A stretch of 64,000 nucleotides of DNA from Hirsutella rhossiliensis (taxonomy: Eukaryota; Ascomycota; Sordariomycetes; Hypocreales; Ophiocordycipitaceae), in contig NW_025408669.1 of the NCBI RefSeq assembly GCF_020360975.1, forward strand, positions 5,146,001-5,210,000. The letters run 5' to 3'. The notes beneath the pieces are model-generated. The model did no database searches and was not told where the DNA came from. It worked only from the letters and a program-made list of their open reading frames with translations. Every line of letters starts with the position of its first letter. The first letter of the stretch is position 1. This document shows, piece after piece, positions 1 through 11,869 of this stretch. A program made the translations under genes and the position numbers.

Positions 1-3000
1 CAATATCTAAGGCCACGACAAACAAGTTAACTTCGACATTATAGACATTAGAGAACACGACCTTATATTAGGACTTCCATAGCTATAAGAGAGCAACCCA
101 CTAATTAACTAGAAAACTAGCTAGCTACGTTAGAACGAAGACGCAAGTTTCTAAGACTAGCAGATTTAGAAGAAAGTAAAATTTTACGATAATTTAGCCA
201 CTAAATAGGACAAAAGGGATAACCGTTTAAGTAAATTATTACGGGCTTTAGCGATATAAACGAAAACAGTAACTAAACCGGCGAACACAATAAAATCGAC
301 TAACAAGACCTATATACTAACTAACACGGCTATACAACCTAGCATCCGATATAAACAGAACAAAGGACACAACACAAAGATCCGAAGAGTTATTGCCACT
401 CTAAGGAAAGACCTTAAATAAATCAACAAAGAGCTCGAGTTAAGAGAAACCAGCTCTTAAGAGAAAGAGCAAAGCCCATAAGATAGAATAAAGAACATCC
501 CCTAGGAATACCGGAAATACAATAAACTCTTTAAGGAAGAACTCGAGATAGGGTTACCCGAATATAGCTAATAAGACCACGAAATTTATCTTAAGGATAG
601 AATAACGCCGACGTTCTATAAAATCTATAACCTAAACGAAAAGCAACTATAAACGCTACGCGACTACCTCGACGAGAATCTACGAAAAGGATACATACGA
701 ACATTAACATCCGAAGCAAGCTATCCAGTTATATTTATTCCAAAGAAAAACAGCAAGCTACGACTAGTTATCGACTATAGACGCCTAAACGATATTACAA
801 TAAAGGACTAAACACCATTACCGCTTATATCGGAACTACGAAATCGACTACACGGCAAAAAATAGTTTATAGCCCTCGACCTTAAAGGCGCCTATAACTT
901 AATACGCATAAAAAAGGGACGCGAATAGATAATAGCCTTTAGAACGAAATTCGGACTATTTAAATATCTAGTAATACCATTTAGACTCATAAATGCACTA
1001 GCTACCTTCTAACGAATAATTAACAATATCCTACGCGAACACTTAGATATCTTTATAGTAGTATACCTAGATAATATCCTAATCTTCTCGGACACCCTAG
1101 AAGAACACAAGGAACACGTCTATAAGGTACTCCGCGTACTTTAGAATACGAAGTTACTAGTTAAACTAGAGAAAAGTAAGTTCTATACATAGAAAGTAAA
1201 CTTCCTCGGACACACGATCTCACTAAGAGAGATACGGATATAATAAGACAAGATTAACTTAGTCAAAGAATAGCTAACGCTAAAGAACGTTAAGGACGTA
1301 TAAAGTTTCCTAGGATTTATAAATTACTACCGACGATTTATTAAAGATTTCGGAAAGATTATAGCACTACTATACGACTTAACGAAGAAGGAAAAAGAAT
1401 TTATATAGGACGACAAAGCCAACGAAGCTTTCGAATATATTAAGACTACGATTACGTAAGAACTAGTCTTAACTACCTTCGATCTAGAACGATAAATCGA
1501 ACTCAAAACCGATATATTAGACTTTACTCTAGGAGCATAAATCAGACAAAAAGACAAGGAAGGAAGACTACGACTAATTGCATTTTACTCGAAAAAGCTA
1601 TATAGCGCAGAACTCAATTACCCTATCTACGACAAAGAATTCCTCGCAATCATTCAAGCTTTTAAGGAATTTCGACACTACCTTCTCGGAAGCAAATATA
1701 AAGTCAAGGTCTACATAGACCATAAGAACATCTTATATTTTACAACGACGCAATAGTTAAACGGACAACAGATCCGATAGGCCGAATACTTATTAGAATT
1801 CAACTACGAAATAATCCATAGAAAAAGAATAGAAAACGGTCGAGCTAATGCCCTTAGTCAACGAAGTAACTATAACATAGGGGCACCTATAGCGGAAGGA
1901 TAGCTCCTAGAAATCAACGAAAACAGGAACTACTAGCAACGACAGCTAAACACAATATTTAAAGTATAACCCGACGACTCGACTTACTAAAAGATCCTAA
2001 AATAGACAAAAGAACACAAAGCACTAAACGGATACGATATAGAACATTTAGAAGTTCCAATATACAAAAACAAAATCTAGATACTACTAGAATTACGAGA
2101 CAAAGTTATATAAGACATACACGAACATCTAACACATAGATACCAAGGAATCCGAAGAATAATAAAACGGATCAGACGACAATATAACTTCCCACAGCTT
2201 AAAAAAGCAGTACGATAAGTCATCAAAGAATATAAACTTTACGCACGAAGCAAGGCTAAACGACATAAACTATATAGAGAATTACAACCGCTACTAGTAC
2301 CAGAAAAACCATAGGATTCGATAGCTTTCGACCATATCACAAAGCTACCACCATCAAAAGAACCTATAACCAACGTTAAGTACGACAGCATATTCGTTAT
2401 TACCGACAGACTAACGAAGTATAGGTACTTTTTACCGTATAAAGAAGCAAGCAATGCGGAAGAGCTAGCATATATATTCCTACGAACAATTATTAGCAAT
2501 CACGGACTACTAAACGAGATTGTCTCTAATAGAGGAAGCACGTTTATAGCTAAATTTTAGCAAGCTCTTATAGCACAATTAGGGACGAAATATAAGCTCA
2601 GCATAGCTTATCACCCATAAATAGATAGATAAACAGAACGACTTAACCAAACGCTTAAACAATATTTACGATACTATATTAGCTACGAATAAAACGATTA
2701 GGTTAAATAGCTACTAATAGCGCAACTAGCTTATAACAGCTTAGTCACGGAAACAACTAAGCTCTTACCAGCATACGCCAATTACGGATATAACCCAAAA
2801 GCATTTAAGGTCACTCGACAAAGACTATAAGCGGAACGAGCGATACTATAAGCAGATTAGCTACGAAAATTACATAAAGAAATACAACAAGAACTTTAAT
2901 TCGTTAGAGAACGAATGTCTACTTACTATAATCGGAAAAGATTATAGGGACCAATCTTTCGAGAGGAAAACATAGTCTACCTCGTACGACGAAACATTAA

Positions 3001-3371
3001 AACAAAACGACTAAGCAATAAATTAGATTTTAAGAAACTTAGACCGTTTAAGGTCAAGAAAACCATTTCAAAAGTCAACTACGAACTTTCGCTACCAACA
3101 ACAATACAGATACACCCGATATTTTATATCTCATTATTAGAACCAGCGCCACGAAACGCTAAACCATAGGAAAAAATCGAAGTCGACGACGATTAAGAAT
3201 ATAAAGCAGAACAAATACTAGACATAAGAAAATAAGGTCAGCAATAAGAATACCTTATTAAGTAGAAGGGATACGGACTAGAGGAAAATACCTGGGAACT
3301 ACTTAAGCACTTAACCTACTACGGTTCTCTACTCCGACAGTTCTACTAGGCGAACCCTTACTCGGAAATAT
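1..3371 (+). pseudogene. Gypsy copy A pol relic (protease end, RT, RNase H, integrase, chromodomain)
   Basis: This is the polyprotein that would copy and integrate the element. Readable stretches match the young copy: the RT core near 640-1130, including a YLDD-type site near 1060-1080 now read through RIP changes; the RNase H stretch near 1560-1760; the integrase zinc-binding and DDE core at about 2100-2640; and the chromodomain near 3170-3320, whose end still reads as a typical chromo tail. Dozens of in-frame TAG and TAA replace Gln and Trp codons. There is no intact ORF longer than about 90 residues on this strand. The assignment rests on base-by-base collinearity with the young element. 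Confidence 0.9.
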
Positions 3372-3852
3372 AGGGTTACTAAGAATAGCATCCTAGTCTA
3401 ACACGTCCAAGGCACCAAACGATTAAACCTCGCCAACAGCAATAGTTTCCTCATTCAACAAACGAACCAATTCGTCTCGAGAAGAACGCGTCACACTATC
3501 TTCTTTATCAATAGCTTACATACCCCGCTAAAACAACTCACTACCTCGGTCCTTTAGGAAACGCTTCTATTTCCTAATCCGAGCCAAGCGAGCTATCGCT
3601 TCCTCTAACGCTTCTTCTACTTTCCGTTCGTCCGAATTAATCTTTTACTATTAATTCATAATGCGACGAACTAGAAAAAGAAGGAATATTAGCGAAAAGG
3701 AATAACAAAGAAGGAAAGGGACAAAACAAACAGGCGGACGCCACATTGCACCTATTACAAGAACGGCCCACAAAGGCACATTCGGAACACCGATTAGAAC
3801 GCTCGCCGACCTTACAAGTCAGGCCCAACCGAAAACAACGGGAGCAAGGCAT
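3331..3852 (-). pseudogene. Antisense gene in Gypsy A: six-cysteine cluster plus coiled coil
   Basis: Read on the minus strand from ATG at 3852, the first 33 residues contain Cys at 3, 6, 13, 22, 25 and 32: C-x2-C-x6-C-x8-C-x2-C-x6-C. This fits the fungal Zn2Cys6 (GAL4-type) consensus spacing. After a frame break near 3640 the same strand gives a charged, heptad-like stretch containing ARLARIRKQKR and then a C-terminal tail, broken only by TAG codons that RIP would make from CAG or TGG. The frame runs into the 3' end of pol, tail to tail. The young Gypsy (41601-42088) and Gypsy B (55230-55745) carry the same arrangement. The role is unknown; the architecture suggests a DNA-binding dimer, by inference only. 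Confidence 0.72.
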
Positions 3853-4087
3853 AATTTCAACACCGTAGATCTCGGTCTAGGATACCAGCTCCGATCGTTA
3901 ACGCGATTTATCGGAATTGCGAGAACGGGATTTTTAAACACAACTAGATATACTATTAGCAGCATATCCCGAAAGGATAAAGGAACAAGGAACGGCACAC
4001 TTACGCACGACGCGACAAGGGTATATTTATATACGGCGGCTAAGGCAGCAGGTCTTAAGGGCAAGACTAAAAGGAGGGGAGGTATCC

Positions 4088-4567
4088 TATTACGACCACG
4101 GTCCAGCGAACCGCGGGACCAGCACATATCACGAGGACACGTGACGTGGGGAGCAAGGAACATTAGACAGACCGACGGGCCAATTAAGTTTAGAGCGACG
4201 GGTCACTCTAGCGCTCCAACGCTCCACGGCTAGGATCGCAGGATCGCCCCAGCGCCCTAGCGCTCCTAGACGACGGGATCACCTAGTGCTCTCGGCGATC
4301 CAGGGAAGCTCTCGAGATATATAAGGAAGGAACGGAACACTCCTTTAGACAGATAGCTCGATAGCTTTCAACACAATTATTACGATCTCTATCACGATCT
4401 TATCTCTAATTCCGATTACTTAATTACCTAGTTATAGTCTACGGTCTACGACCTCCGACTTATCACCAACGTAACACATATATCATTGCTTAGACCACGC
4501 CCTATTATATCTGCTAACATAAACCCCTCGATAGGTTTATCCCTTAGGAATAACACCGGTCGTCATA
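4088..4567 (+). repeat. 3' LTR of Gypsy copy A
   Basis: The LTR runs from TATTACGACC (RIP form of TGTTACGACC) to CGGTCGTCATA (from ...GTCACA), 480 bp. Its R-U5 half, from about 4340, matches the LTRs of the young Gypsy and Gypsy B closely. Its U3 half is unrelated by eye apart from several GATC sites. A purine-rich tract (AAGGAGGGGAGG) lies just upstream. Confidence 0.88.
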
Positions 4568-6485
4568 GGTAAGAAGATATAGGCTATAGTCTTAGCGTTA
4601 AGGCCTCTAATATAATGCTCGTTTTAGTAAGCGAATCTAAAGGGGTAATCCGGCTAAACAAAGAATATTATAAATATTTTACCGCTAGCGCCTCTCTAGC
4701 TATCGAGCGGCCTTTAAAGGTATAGTAGGGGTAATAGTAAAGAGGAAGATATAGTATATTACTATATCTATATAGGGTTAATTAGTGTTTTATCCTATAC
4801 GTAAACGACTATTATAACTATAGAGTAAGAAAGTAAGAAGTAAAGAGTAAACGAGCTTATTATATTTTAAAGGGATTACGGAATAAATAGGAGGGGCGAG
4901 CAACTTTATTTTAATAAGTATAAGGAGAAGAATAGTATATATAGTGCTTAACGCTATAAATAAGTAATATAAAGGGGCGGTCTAAGGAACGTTACTATTA
5001 AGATTAAGGGGAAAGCTAGGGATAACGGTATTAAAAGCTATTATTTAGGTAAGCTAAGCTAAATAGTAAGGTTACCCCTTTCCTTACTTTAGTATAGATA
5101 GTAGAGAAAAAGAAAGTTTAATATAACGTTTATTTAAACGCGTACTTATAATAATAGAATCGGAGGAAGTAAGGGGGTAGAGCGGTTAAAGGTCGCTTAG
5201 GATAAGGTTATAGTATTAGTTCCTATATATAGGCTAGTTAAGGCCGTCTAAAAAGGGGGGAGGGGGCCCTCTTAGATAAGTATTATTATATTACCTTAGT
5301 AATATAAAGATAATAGGGCTTTAGGAAACCGCTAGTAGGAAGAATACTAGATATAGCGGAGCGTACTATTACTAGAAAGCGAGATAACCTAGGAGAATCT
5401 TCTAGGTAAAAGCTTTATAATCTATCGTCCGTTTATAGATCTTCGGCGTTAAGATAGTATTATTATAAGGGAGAATCCTAGGTATAAGGTTTAATTAAAT
5501 AAGGGGAAAAAGCGAGATAGTAACGGTAGTAGCGGCCGTTACTATAATAAGGGGTACTATAGAGGCGAGATTAAGTATAATAGATAAAGGGTTAAAGTAG
5601 GTGCTAGAATATAAAAGATAGGCGAACGTAGTATCTAGGTTTCGGCCTATTTAAGCTAAGTAAGCGCTAGCTAAGGAGGTCTCTTAGGGAGAATAAGCGG
5701 AAGCACTTAAAGGAGCGTCGCTTAAGGGTAGTCGGCGAGGTAGTTAGCGGCGAAGGGGAATATTAAATCTAAATAATAGTATTTCGAAGGTATAGCTAGC
5801 ACGACGTTTAGTACTAATAAATATATATAACGAGCCTATAAGTATAAATATAGACGCTACGATACCGGGGCTAGGTATAAAGCTATAAAAAGGGAGTCTA
5901 GAGCTACCTATCGGCGGTATATTATAGTACGAGGGTAATAACTTAATCTTATACTAGTATATTTTACCTAAGAGGAGAAGGATTAAGGGTAATAAGAGGA
6001 GCATAGCGGCTACCGTTAGTATATAAGCACTAAGTCCCTTAAAGGCCTTAGTTAAGCGAGATAACGACCTAGATAGTAGGAGAGCGTTTATCGTAGCCGT
6101 AAGTAGACCTAAGACTATTAGGCCTAGGCAATCTAGTAGGGACGTACTAGTAAGGCTAAACGGTCCTATTAAGCGGATACTTAGTATAGGGAGAAAGCGC
6201 TAAGATAGAGGATTAATAATAATAATAAGATTTTAGCTAGAAAATAAAAGTTAGTATTCGCTAAGGCTAATTAAACCTAAAGAAATAGAGAATATAAAAG
6301 GGCTAGAGGGAGACTAAGGTAGCCTAGGAAGAAAAGGTTAGCTAGTAACCGCTATTAGGCGTTTATCTAAGAATATTAAGGAGTACCTAGTTTAGCTAAT
6401 TTAGCCTAAAGAAAGAGGTAAGGTAGTAAGAGATAGGTAGTTATTTAGACTATTATTAGCGCGGCTATTACGCTAGACTATAAGT
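4568..6485. other. RIP-degraded DNA without a recognisable gene
   Basis: This stretch is TpA-rich with almost no TpG or CpA, so it is decayed repeat DNA. About 4585-4720 is similar to 15597-15730, sharing words such as TCCGGCTA and CGAGCGGCCTT, so the two are copies of one dispersed repeat. I found no protein similarity on either strand. Confidence 0.6.
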
Positions 6486-7745
6486 AGAGAATAAGGTTAG
6501 CCGAGATAAGATAAAGCTACGAGACCTTTACGGCCTATAAAGTAAAGAAAGAGGAGGCGCTACCCCGGCTATAATAGGTCTCTAACGAAACGTATATAGG
6601 GCGGCTATCTAGGGTAGAGGAAGAAGGAATTATAAGCGGAGGATTTAGCTAGTACCTTATAGTACCTTAAAGAAGAATTCGCTATAAAGGAGAGGCTATT
6701 TAATAAGTAAACTTAGTATATACTAATACTATATAAGAGGAAGGTATTAATAGTAAGAAAGTTCTATTAAGCGTTCTACGATATAAGTACCTTATTAATA
6801 ATAACCTATATACTATACTATTATAAGCGTATAAGGAAGGAGTTAAGGGAGAGTATATAGGACTAATAGAGGTTAAGTAGCGTTTTAAAAAGCAGCTGGT
6901 CGCTATTTAAGTATCGAAGTTACTTTCCTAAGGGCAAGGCCGTCTCGGTTTATATAAAGTATACTTAATATTTAAGGCGCGGGAGCCTATCGCCGGCGGT
7001 CTACCTTTATAGTCGCCTTAGCTATAAGTATATATTCCTTAACGAGCTTAAGGGCTTAATACTTATAAGAATATACCCTTATATTCCTATTTTACTGTTA
7101 TAAAGAAATAATAGGTATAGGGAGGGTTTATAGAATAAGCTAGTAAAAAGAGGCTCTATAATATAGTCTAAGGGAATAACCTTTAAAAGATAAAGACCTT
7201 TACTAGACAACTATACCTTCCTCTAGGAAAAGCGGGTTAGGATAAGCCTATCCTTATAAACAAAAATATATATAAAATGCATAAGCTAAATACGAGTAGA
7301 ACGGATACCCTATTGCCTATTTTAGCCTAGCGGTTCCGAAGATATCCGCGATATAAGAATAGGTAGGGCATAGAACATTCTAGTTAAATCTACTACTTAT
7401 ACTAGAACCCATAGTCTTACGTTAACCATCACGCTATAATTAGACCACCTACTAAGTTAGGAAGATATACTATAGATAGAGCTTTTTAAGCACTATAGAA
7501 TATGCTAGAAAGCTAACTAATTAGTCTACTAGTAGGCGAGCGATAGTCTATAAAAGACGAAGGATTTCCCTAGGAGTAGTAAATAGAAAAAGCAAGTTTA
7601 TAAGTATCTTTTACAACGCTATTCTTTTAATATATTATTTAGCCCCTTATATACTCGTTATAAATTCTAGACGAAATCCTACCCTATACTCCTTCGACCG
7701 ATCTTTCTGCTTACGTTATCGATTACCCGATTCTATACTTATTGC
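6486..7745 (+). pseudogene. Unrecognised RIP-mutated reading frame of about 420 codons
   Basis: One plus-strand frame can be read from about 6486 to 7745 with only TAA and TAG as stops, no TGA and no need for a frameshift. That is the pattern expected when RIP turns CAA, CAG and TGG codons into stops. The implied protein is mixed and globular, rich in Lys, Leu, Tyr and Arg, without transmembrane segments or an obvious metal-binding pattern. I do not recognise the family. It could be a transposon protein or a duplicated host gene caught by RIP. Confidence 0.45.
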
Positions 7746-9242
7746 TTATACCTTCTTATAATACTAGTTAAAGAAAAGCTTATCTTACTAAACTTATATT
7801 ATAGCTTTATAATAAGGTATAGTATTTTAAGTAAGTAGCGGTAGGCTATAAGGTATCTAAGATATATTAAGGGCTATATTTTAGTATTCTTAAATAATAT
7901 ATAGGTATTATAGAGTAAGTAGAGGCGTATATATAAGTACTATTTATAAGATAATATTAATAAGCTATATAGAGCTCTTTTATATATAGCTAGCCCGCCC
8001 TTATATATATAAGATCTAGCCCTTTATATATAACTATATAGCTTAGGCTATAGCTTAAGCCTATTACTTATAATAGTTAAAGACTCTTATATAATGCCCT
8101 CCTTTAAGCGCGGCGTAGCGCTACCTTATTAATAGCTCCTATATAATTAGGCCTATATTACTAGCTCTTCCTTACCCTTTCTTATTAATTAAGCCGGCCC
8201 TACTAGCCTTATTATCCCTATGCCTATTAGCCTAAGTAGCTAGAACCTAGCTCTATACTTATTAGCTAGCTAGCCGTTTAAATAAGGGCATAACCTATTA
8301 TATACGCCCTTAGGTAGCTAGCGGCCGGTCTAAACCTACGTAAGCCTTAGGTTACCTATCCCCTCTACCTTAGGTAGTATCTTTTACTAAGAGGTATATA
8401 AGGTAGTATCCCCTCTTTCTCTCTTCCTTTTCTTCTCTCCCTTCTTTAACTATAGTAGTAGTATTAATAAGTAAGTTCCGCTCTACTTAAGGCGTTAGTC
8501 CGTTCTTAGCTATATAGGCCGCTCTATTAACGTATACTTATAGTAGTAGTAGTAGTAATAGTAATAATAGCCCTAATAATAATAATAACTTTAACTAATA
8601 AGTTCTATGCTTTATAAAGTAAGAGGCTATATTCTATTATACTAACTTCCGCGATAGATATATCTACCTCTCCCTCTCTTACCTCCTTCTTCTTAGAGCG
8701 TATAGAGTTATTCGTCGATGCTATACTAGCCGCGGCTAATAATAACTCTACCGCTACCGCCGCTCCTACCTACGCCGCTACTACCGCTCCTACCGCCGCC
8801 GCCGCCGCCTTTATTATACTATTCGCTCTTACGTCGCCCTTAAGGTAATAACGCTATCCCCGCTATTACCTATAATACCTAGCCCCTTAGCCCCTACCTC
8901 TATCTCCGCTACCCCTATAAGTCTATAGTTAGGTAAGCGTAATAAATATTATCCGCTAACCTCCTATAGTATAAGCGCTAAGTATAGGCCGGCGCCGCCC
9001 GCTCGGCCCCTTATATATATTATACGTCGTAGGAGCTTAACTACTCTAACTAGGCTAGGCGCCGCCGCGGCGGTAGCTACTACTAGTACGCGCGCGCCGG
9101 CCGCGCCTATAAGGCGGCGCCTCCTATCCTACTTACTATAGCGTCGGCTTAAAAGGCCGGCTCGTATAGGTAAGCGTAGGGGGCTACTAAGAAGCGCCTT
9201 ACCGCCGCCGCCGCCGCCTACTATAACCTCCGCGCTCTTAAG
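7746..9242. other. AT-rich debris with trinucleotide-repeat tracts
   Basis: No gene is visible. TAG/TAA trinucleotide runs near 8538-8595 look like RIP-altered CAG/CAA tracts. GCC/CCG runs near 8750-8815, 9060-9085 and 9200-9220 may mark former Ala- or Gly-rich coding sequence. The rest is TpA-rich. Confidence 0.5.
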
Positions 9243-9810
9243 TATAAGGAACGGTATTCCTACTATAAATAAAGCAGCTATAATATACTCTCCCGATTAT
9301 ATAAGCTAATAAGTAGTATATTAATTATAGATAAAATCTTATCCTATAGAGTAAGAATCGTTCGTTATTTTATATATTATTATATATTAAATAGGTTGCT
9401 AGTTATCGTATAATCGGGAATCGAAGGAATAGAGCTAGCTTAGAATACTAGCTAAGACCTCTTAAGAATACTAGCACGACTAACCTCCTTTAAACACGAA
9501 TATTAATAGAACTAAGATACTTCTAGATTTACTTAAGGTATCACGGAATTCCCTAGTCTTAGGGCTATATAGTAGCTTAAATCTAGTCCCGAAAGGTTCT
9601 TCCGTTTAGCTATAATTATCTATATAAGACAGTATATCCGCTAGTAGATAGATAGAGAATTATTAACTTTAATACCTCTTTTATATACTAATATACTACT
9701 AATAAATTCCGTTAAAAGTCCTACGTTATATTCCTTCTTCCCCTCTATTACGTAGTCTTATATAATTCCTTAATTTCCTAAAATTCCGCTTTTGCTTATA
9801 TACCTTTAGA
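9243..9810 (+). repeat. Solo Copia LTR
   Basis: This 568-bp sequence is the reverse complement of both LTRs of the Copia element at 46475-52507 and has exactly their length. It runs from TATAAGGAACGG to ATACCTTTAGA. It is flanked by the 5-bp target duplication TTAAG (9238-9242 and 9811-9815) with no internal Copia sequence, so it is a solo LTR left by LTR-LTR recombination. Read in element polarity it lies on the plus strand. It is more RIP-mutated than the LTRs of the full-length copy. Confidence 0.92.
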
Positions 9811-10325
9811 TTAAGCGATAGGGCCTTATACTTAAGTAGGTCCTTACTCCTTTACTCCTTTACTTCCGCCTCTAATATACCTAGCGCTAGGGATACTACC
9901 TTTATTACCTTATCGTCGGTCCCCTTAGCTATACCTGCCTCTACTACCGCCGCTACCTTTATTACCGCCGCTAGCCGCTGCCCCTTTACCCTTAAAGCCG
10001 CCGCCGCCGCCGACTAGCTTATAGGCTTAAAGGGCCGCCTTAGCGCCTTAGAGACCGCCGCTACCGTTAATAAGAAAGAAGAGGCTAACGATAATAAAGA
10101 TAATAATAATAATAATAATAAGGAATAAGCCTAAGTAGTTTAAGGGCTTTACCTTATAATAAACGCTATTTTTATCTCTACCTATACTATTACGCTTATA
10201 TTACTTATATTACTATAACTACCCCCTTTACTTTACTTACTTTATAGTCTTAGCCTAGGCCGCTATTAATAGTTTACTAGTTTATTATTTTCGTTTATTA
10301 GTTTATATAAGGCCTTAAACTTATT
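9811..10325. other. RIP-degraded flank with GCC and AAT repeat tracts
   Basis: No gene is recognisable. GCC/CCG-rich tracts occur at about 9940-10060 and an AAT run at about 10088-10120. Composition matches the flank on the other side of the solo LTR, so the LTR sits inside one older repeat. Confidence 0.45.
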
Positions 10326-11800
10326 AAGGGCTATAGCTCCTATAAACTTATATATAAGTTCCTATATAAGGTCAAGGTACCTACGCTATTTAATAAGAAC
10401 CTCCTAGCGTTTCCCTTAGCTTACTTCCTTTTAGCGTATAGCCTATATCTCTTTAACCTTAAATTTATCGTCCCCCTCTACCTTAAATATAGGTAGTTAA
10501 GCGTCTACTATTTCTTATCTAAGCAATAAATTAAAGGAGGCTTAGCGAAAGAGGTTAACGTTAACCTTATTATAGACCCCTATTAAGAGACTATTAAGCT
10601 TAACTACTTATAGGCTAATAACCCTCTATACTATAAACTTTATATATAGCTAGTCTAACTTCTTTTTTAGTCGCGCTAACCTATAGTTATAGAGGTCGAG
10701 CTATACTTTATCTCTTATTATAAACCTATCCGCTAGCGCCTTAGTCTTATTAACGTACTACTCTTAATCCTATACTATAGCGGCTATCGCGGATTAGTAG
10801 TATTTTATAGTTTCTTATAGCTTCTATATAAATATAAAAGTATAGCTCTCTAGTAATATACTACTATACTACTTTACTACTACGTCCGCGGTAAATAGGA
10901 TTAAGAAGGGCGGCTTAAAGCTATATATTATAAAGAAGGGAGCTATCTTAATAAAGGTTTATAGTTTACTATTTAGCGCGAGCTAGGTAGCGGGGAGCTA
11001 GTAGTCTTAGTCCGCTTAGTTATAGGCTATAACTACCTATAAGTATACCTATGCTTCTTAGTTAACCCTCTTAGGTCCCCTATTAGTTTATAGGTAATAA
11101 GCTATACTAAGTAGCTATATAATCTAAAGTAGCTAGTATAAGTACTACTAAAAGCGGCTAATTTAGTTTAACTTTTTATCGCTTATAATAAAAGCCGGCT
11201 AGCTATATAAGTAGGCCTAGTATTAAAGGAATCGCTCTATATAGGCTTTTATATTTATAAACGGTATTAGCTTTAATACTATTAATTTACTAAGTTAGTC
11301 CTTAATTACCTATATATAGCGGTTACTACCCTCCGTAAGTAGGAGGTCTATTATAAAGTCTATCTATATATATATATAGAACCGGTCTAGTACTAAAAGC
11401 TAGTTATAAAGGAAGCAACGAACGTAGTACTATAAGAGGGGCTAGTAAAAGTCCCTTATAAGGCCTACCGCTATACCTTATCTACCTAAGTAACCTATAA
11501 TGCTAGAGTTATAGATAAGTTAGACTAGCCTCCCTTAGAGCTTATTTTATTTATCTAGCTTTAGCGGTTACTCCTTCTCCTTAGCTTCTATAGTATATAG
11601 TACGCTTAGTACCTATAGTCTCCCCCGCTAGTATAAATACCCCTATAGGTTAATATAGTAATCGGCTACCTATACCTTTAGCTTTAGCTTTAGATCTAAG
11701 TATTAAGCGCCGGACTTAACGGCGTAGCGTACGCCCTTATAAGTATAGTCTAGAGCTATTATCTTATCCTATAAGCGTTAAAGGGCCTTATCTTAGAATA
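10326..11800 (-). pseudogene. Gypsy integrase and chromodomain relic, second family
   Basis: The minus strand reads as a retroviral-type integrase. A stretch at about 11250-11380 matches the start of the catalytic core ('DFI.DLP.S'), a stretch near 11130-11170 matches the 'SD' aspartate region, and one near 11050-11090 matches the H-P-Q-T-D-G block in RIP-altered form. About 10330-10480 resembles a chromodomain with a '[IV]KW..YP' core. Upstream RT is missing because helicase-like DNA on the other strand begins near 11870. The family differs from Gypsy A and B. The relic is non-functional. Confidence 0.6.
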
Positions 11801-11869
11801 CTCTCGCCGCGCGCGCCCTTAGGCTAGTCTATCCCTCCTTACTAGACTAAGGTAAAAGTATAAGGGAAA

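Larger units (their letters stand above)
1..4567 (+). mobile_element. Ty3/Gypsy chromovirus copy A, 3' part, partly RIP-mutated
   Basis: The first base corresponds to about position 38259 of the young element at 35230-42747, and the two align collinearly through protease tail, reverse transcriptase, RNase H, integrase and chromodomain into a 3' LTR. The 5' part lies outside the window. Nearly every TpG of the young copy reads TpA here, while many CpA remain, so G-to-A changes on this strand clearly outnumber C-to-T. Stops are TAG and TAA. The copy is dead, but its protein order can still be read. Confidence 0.93.
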
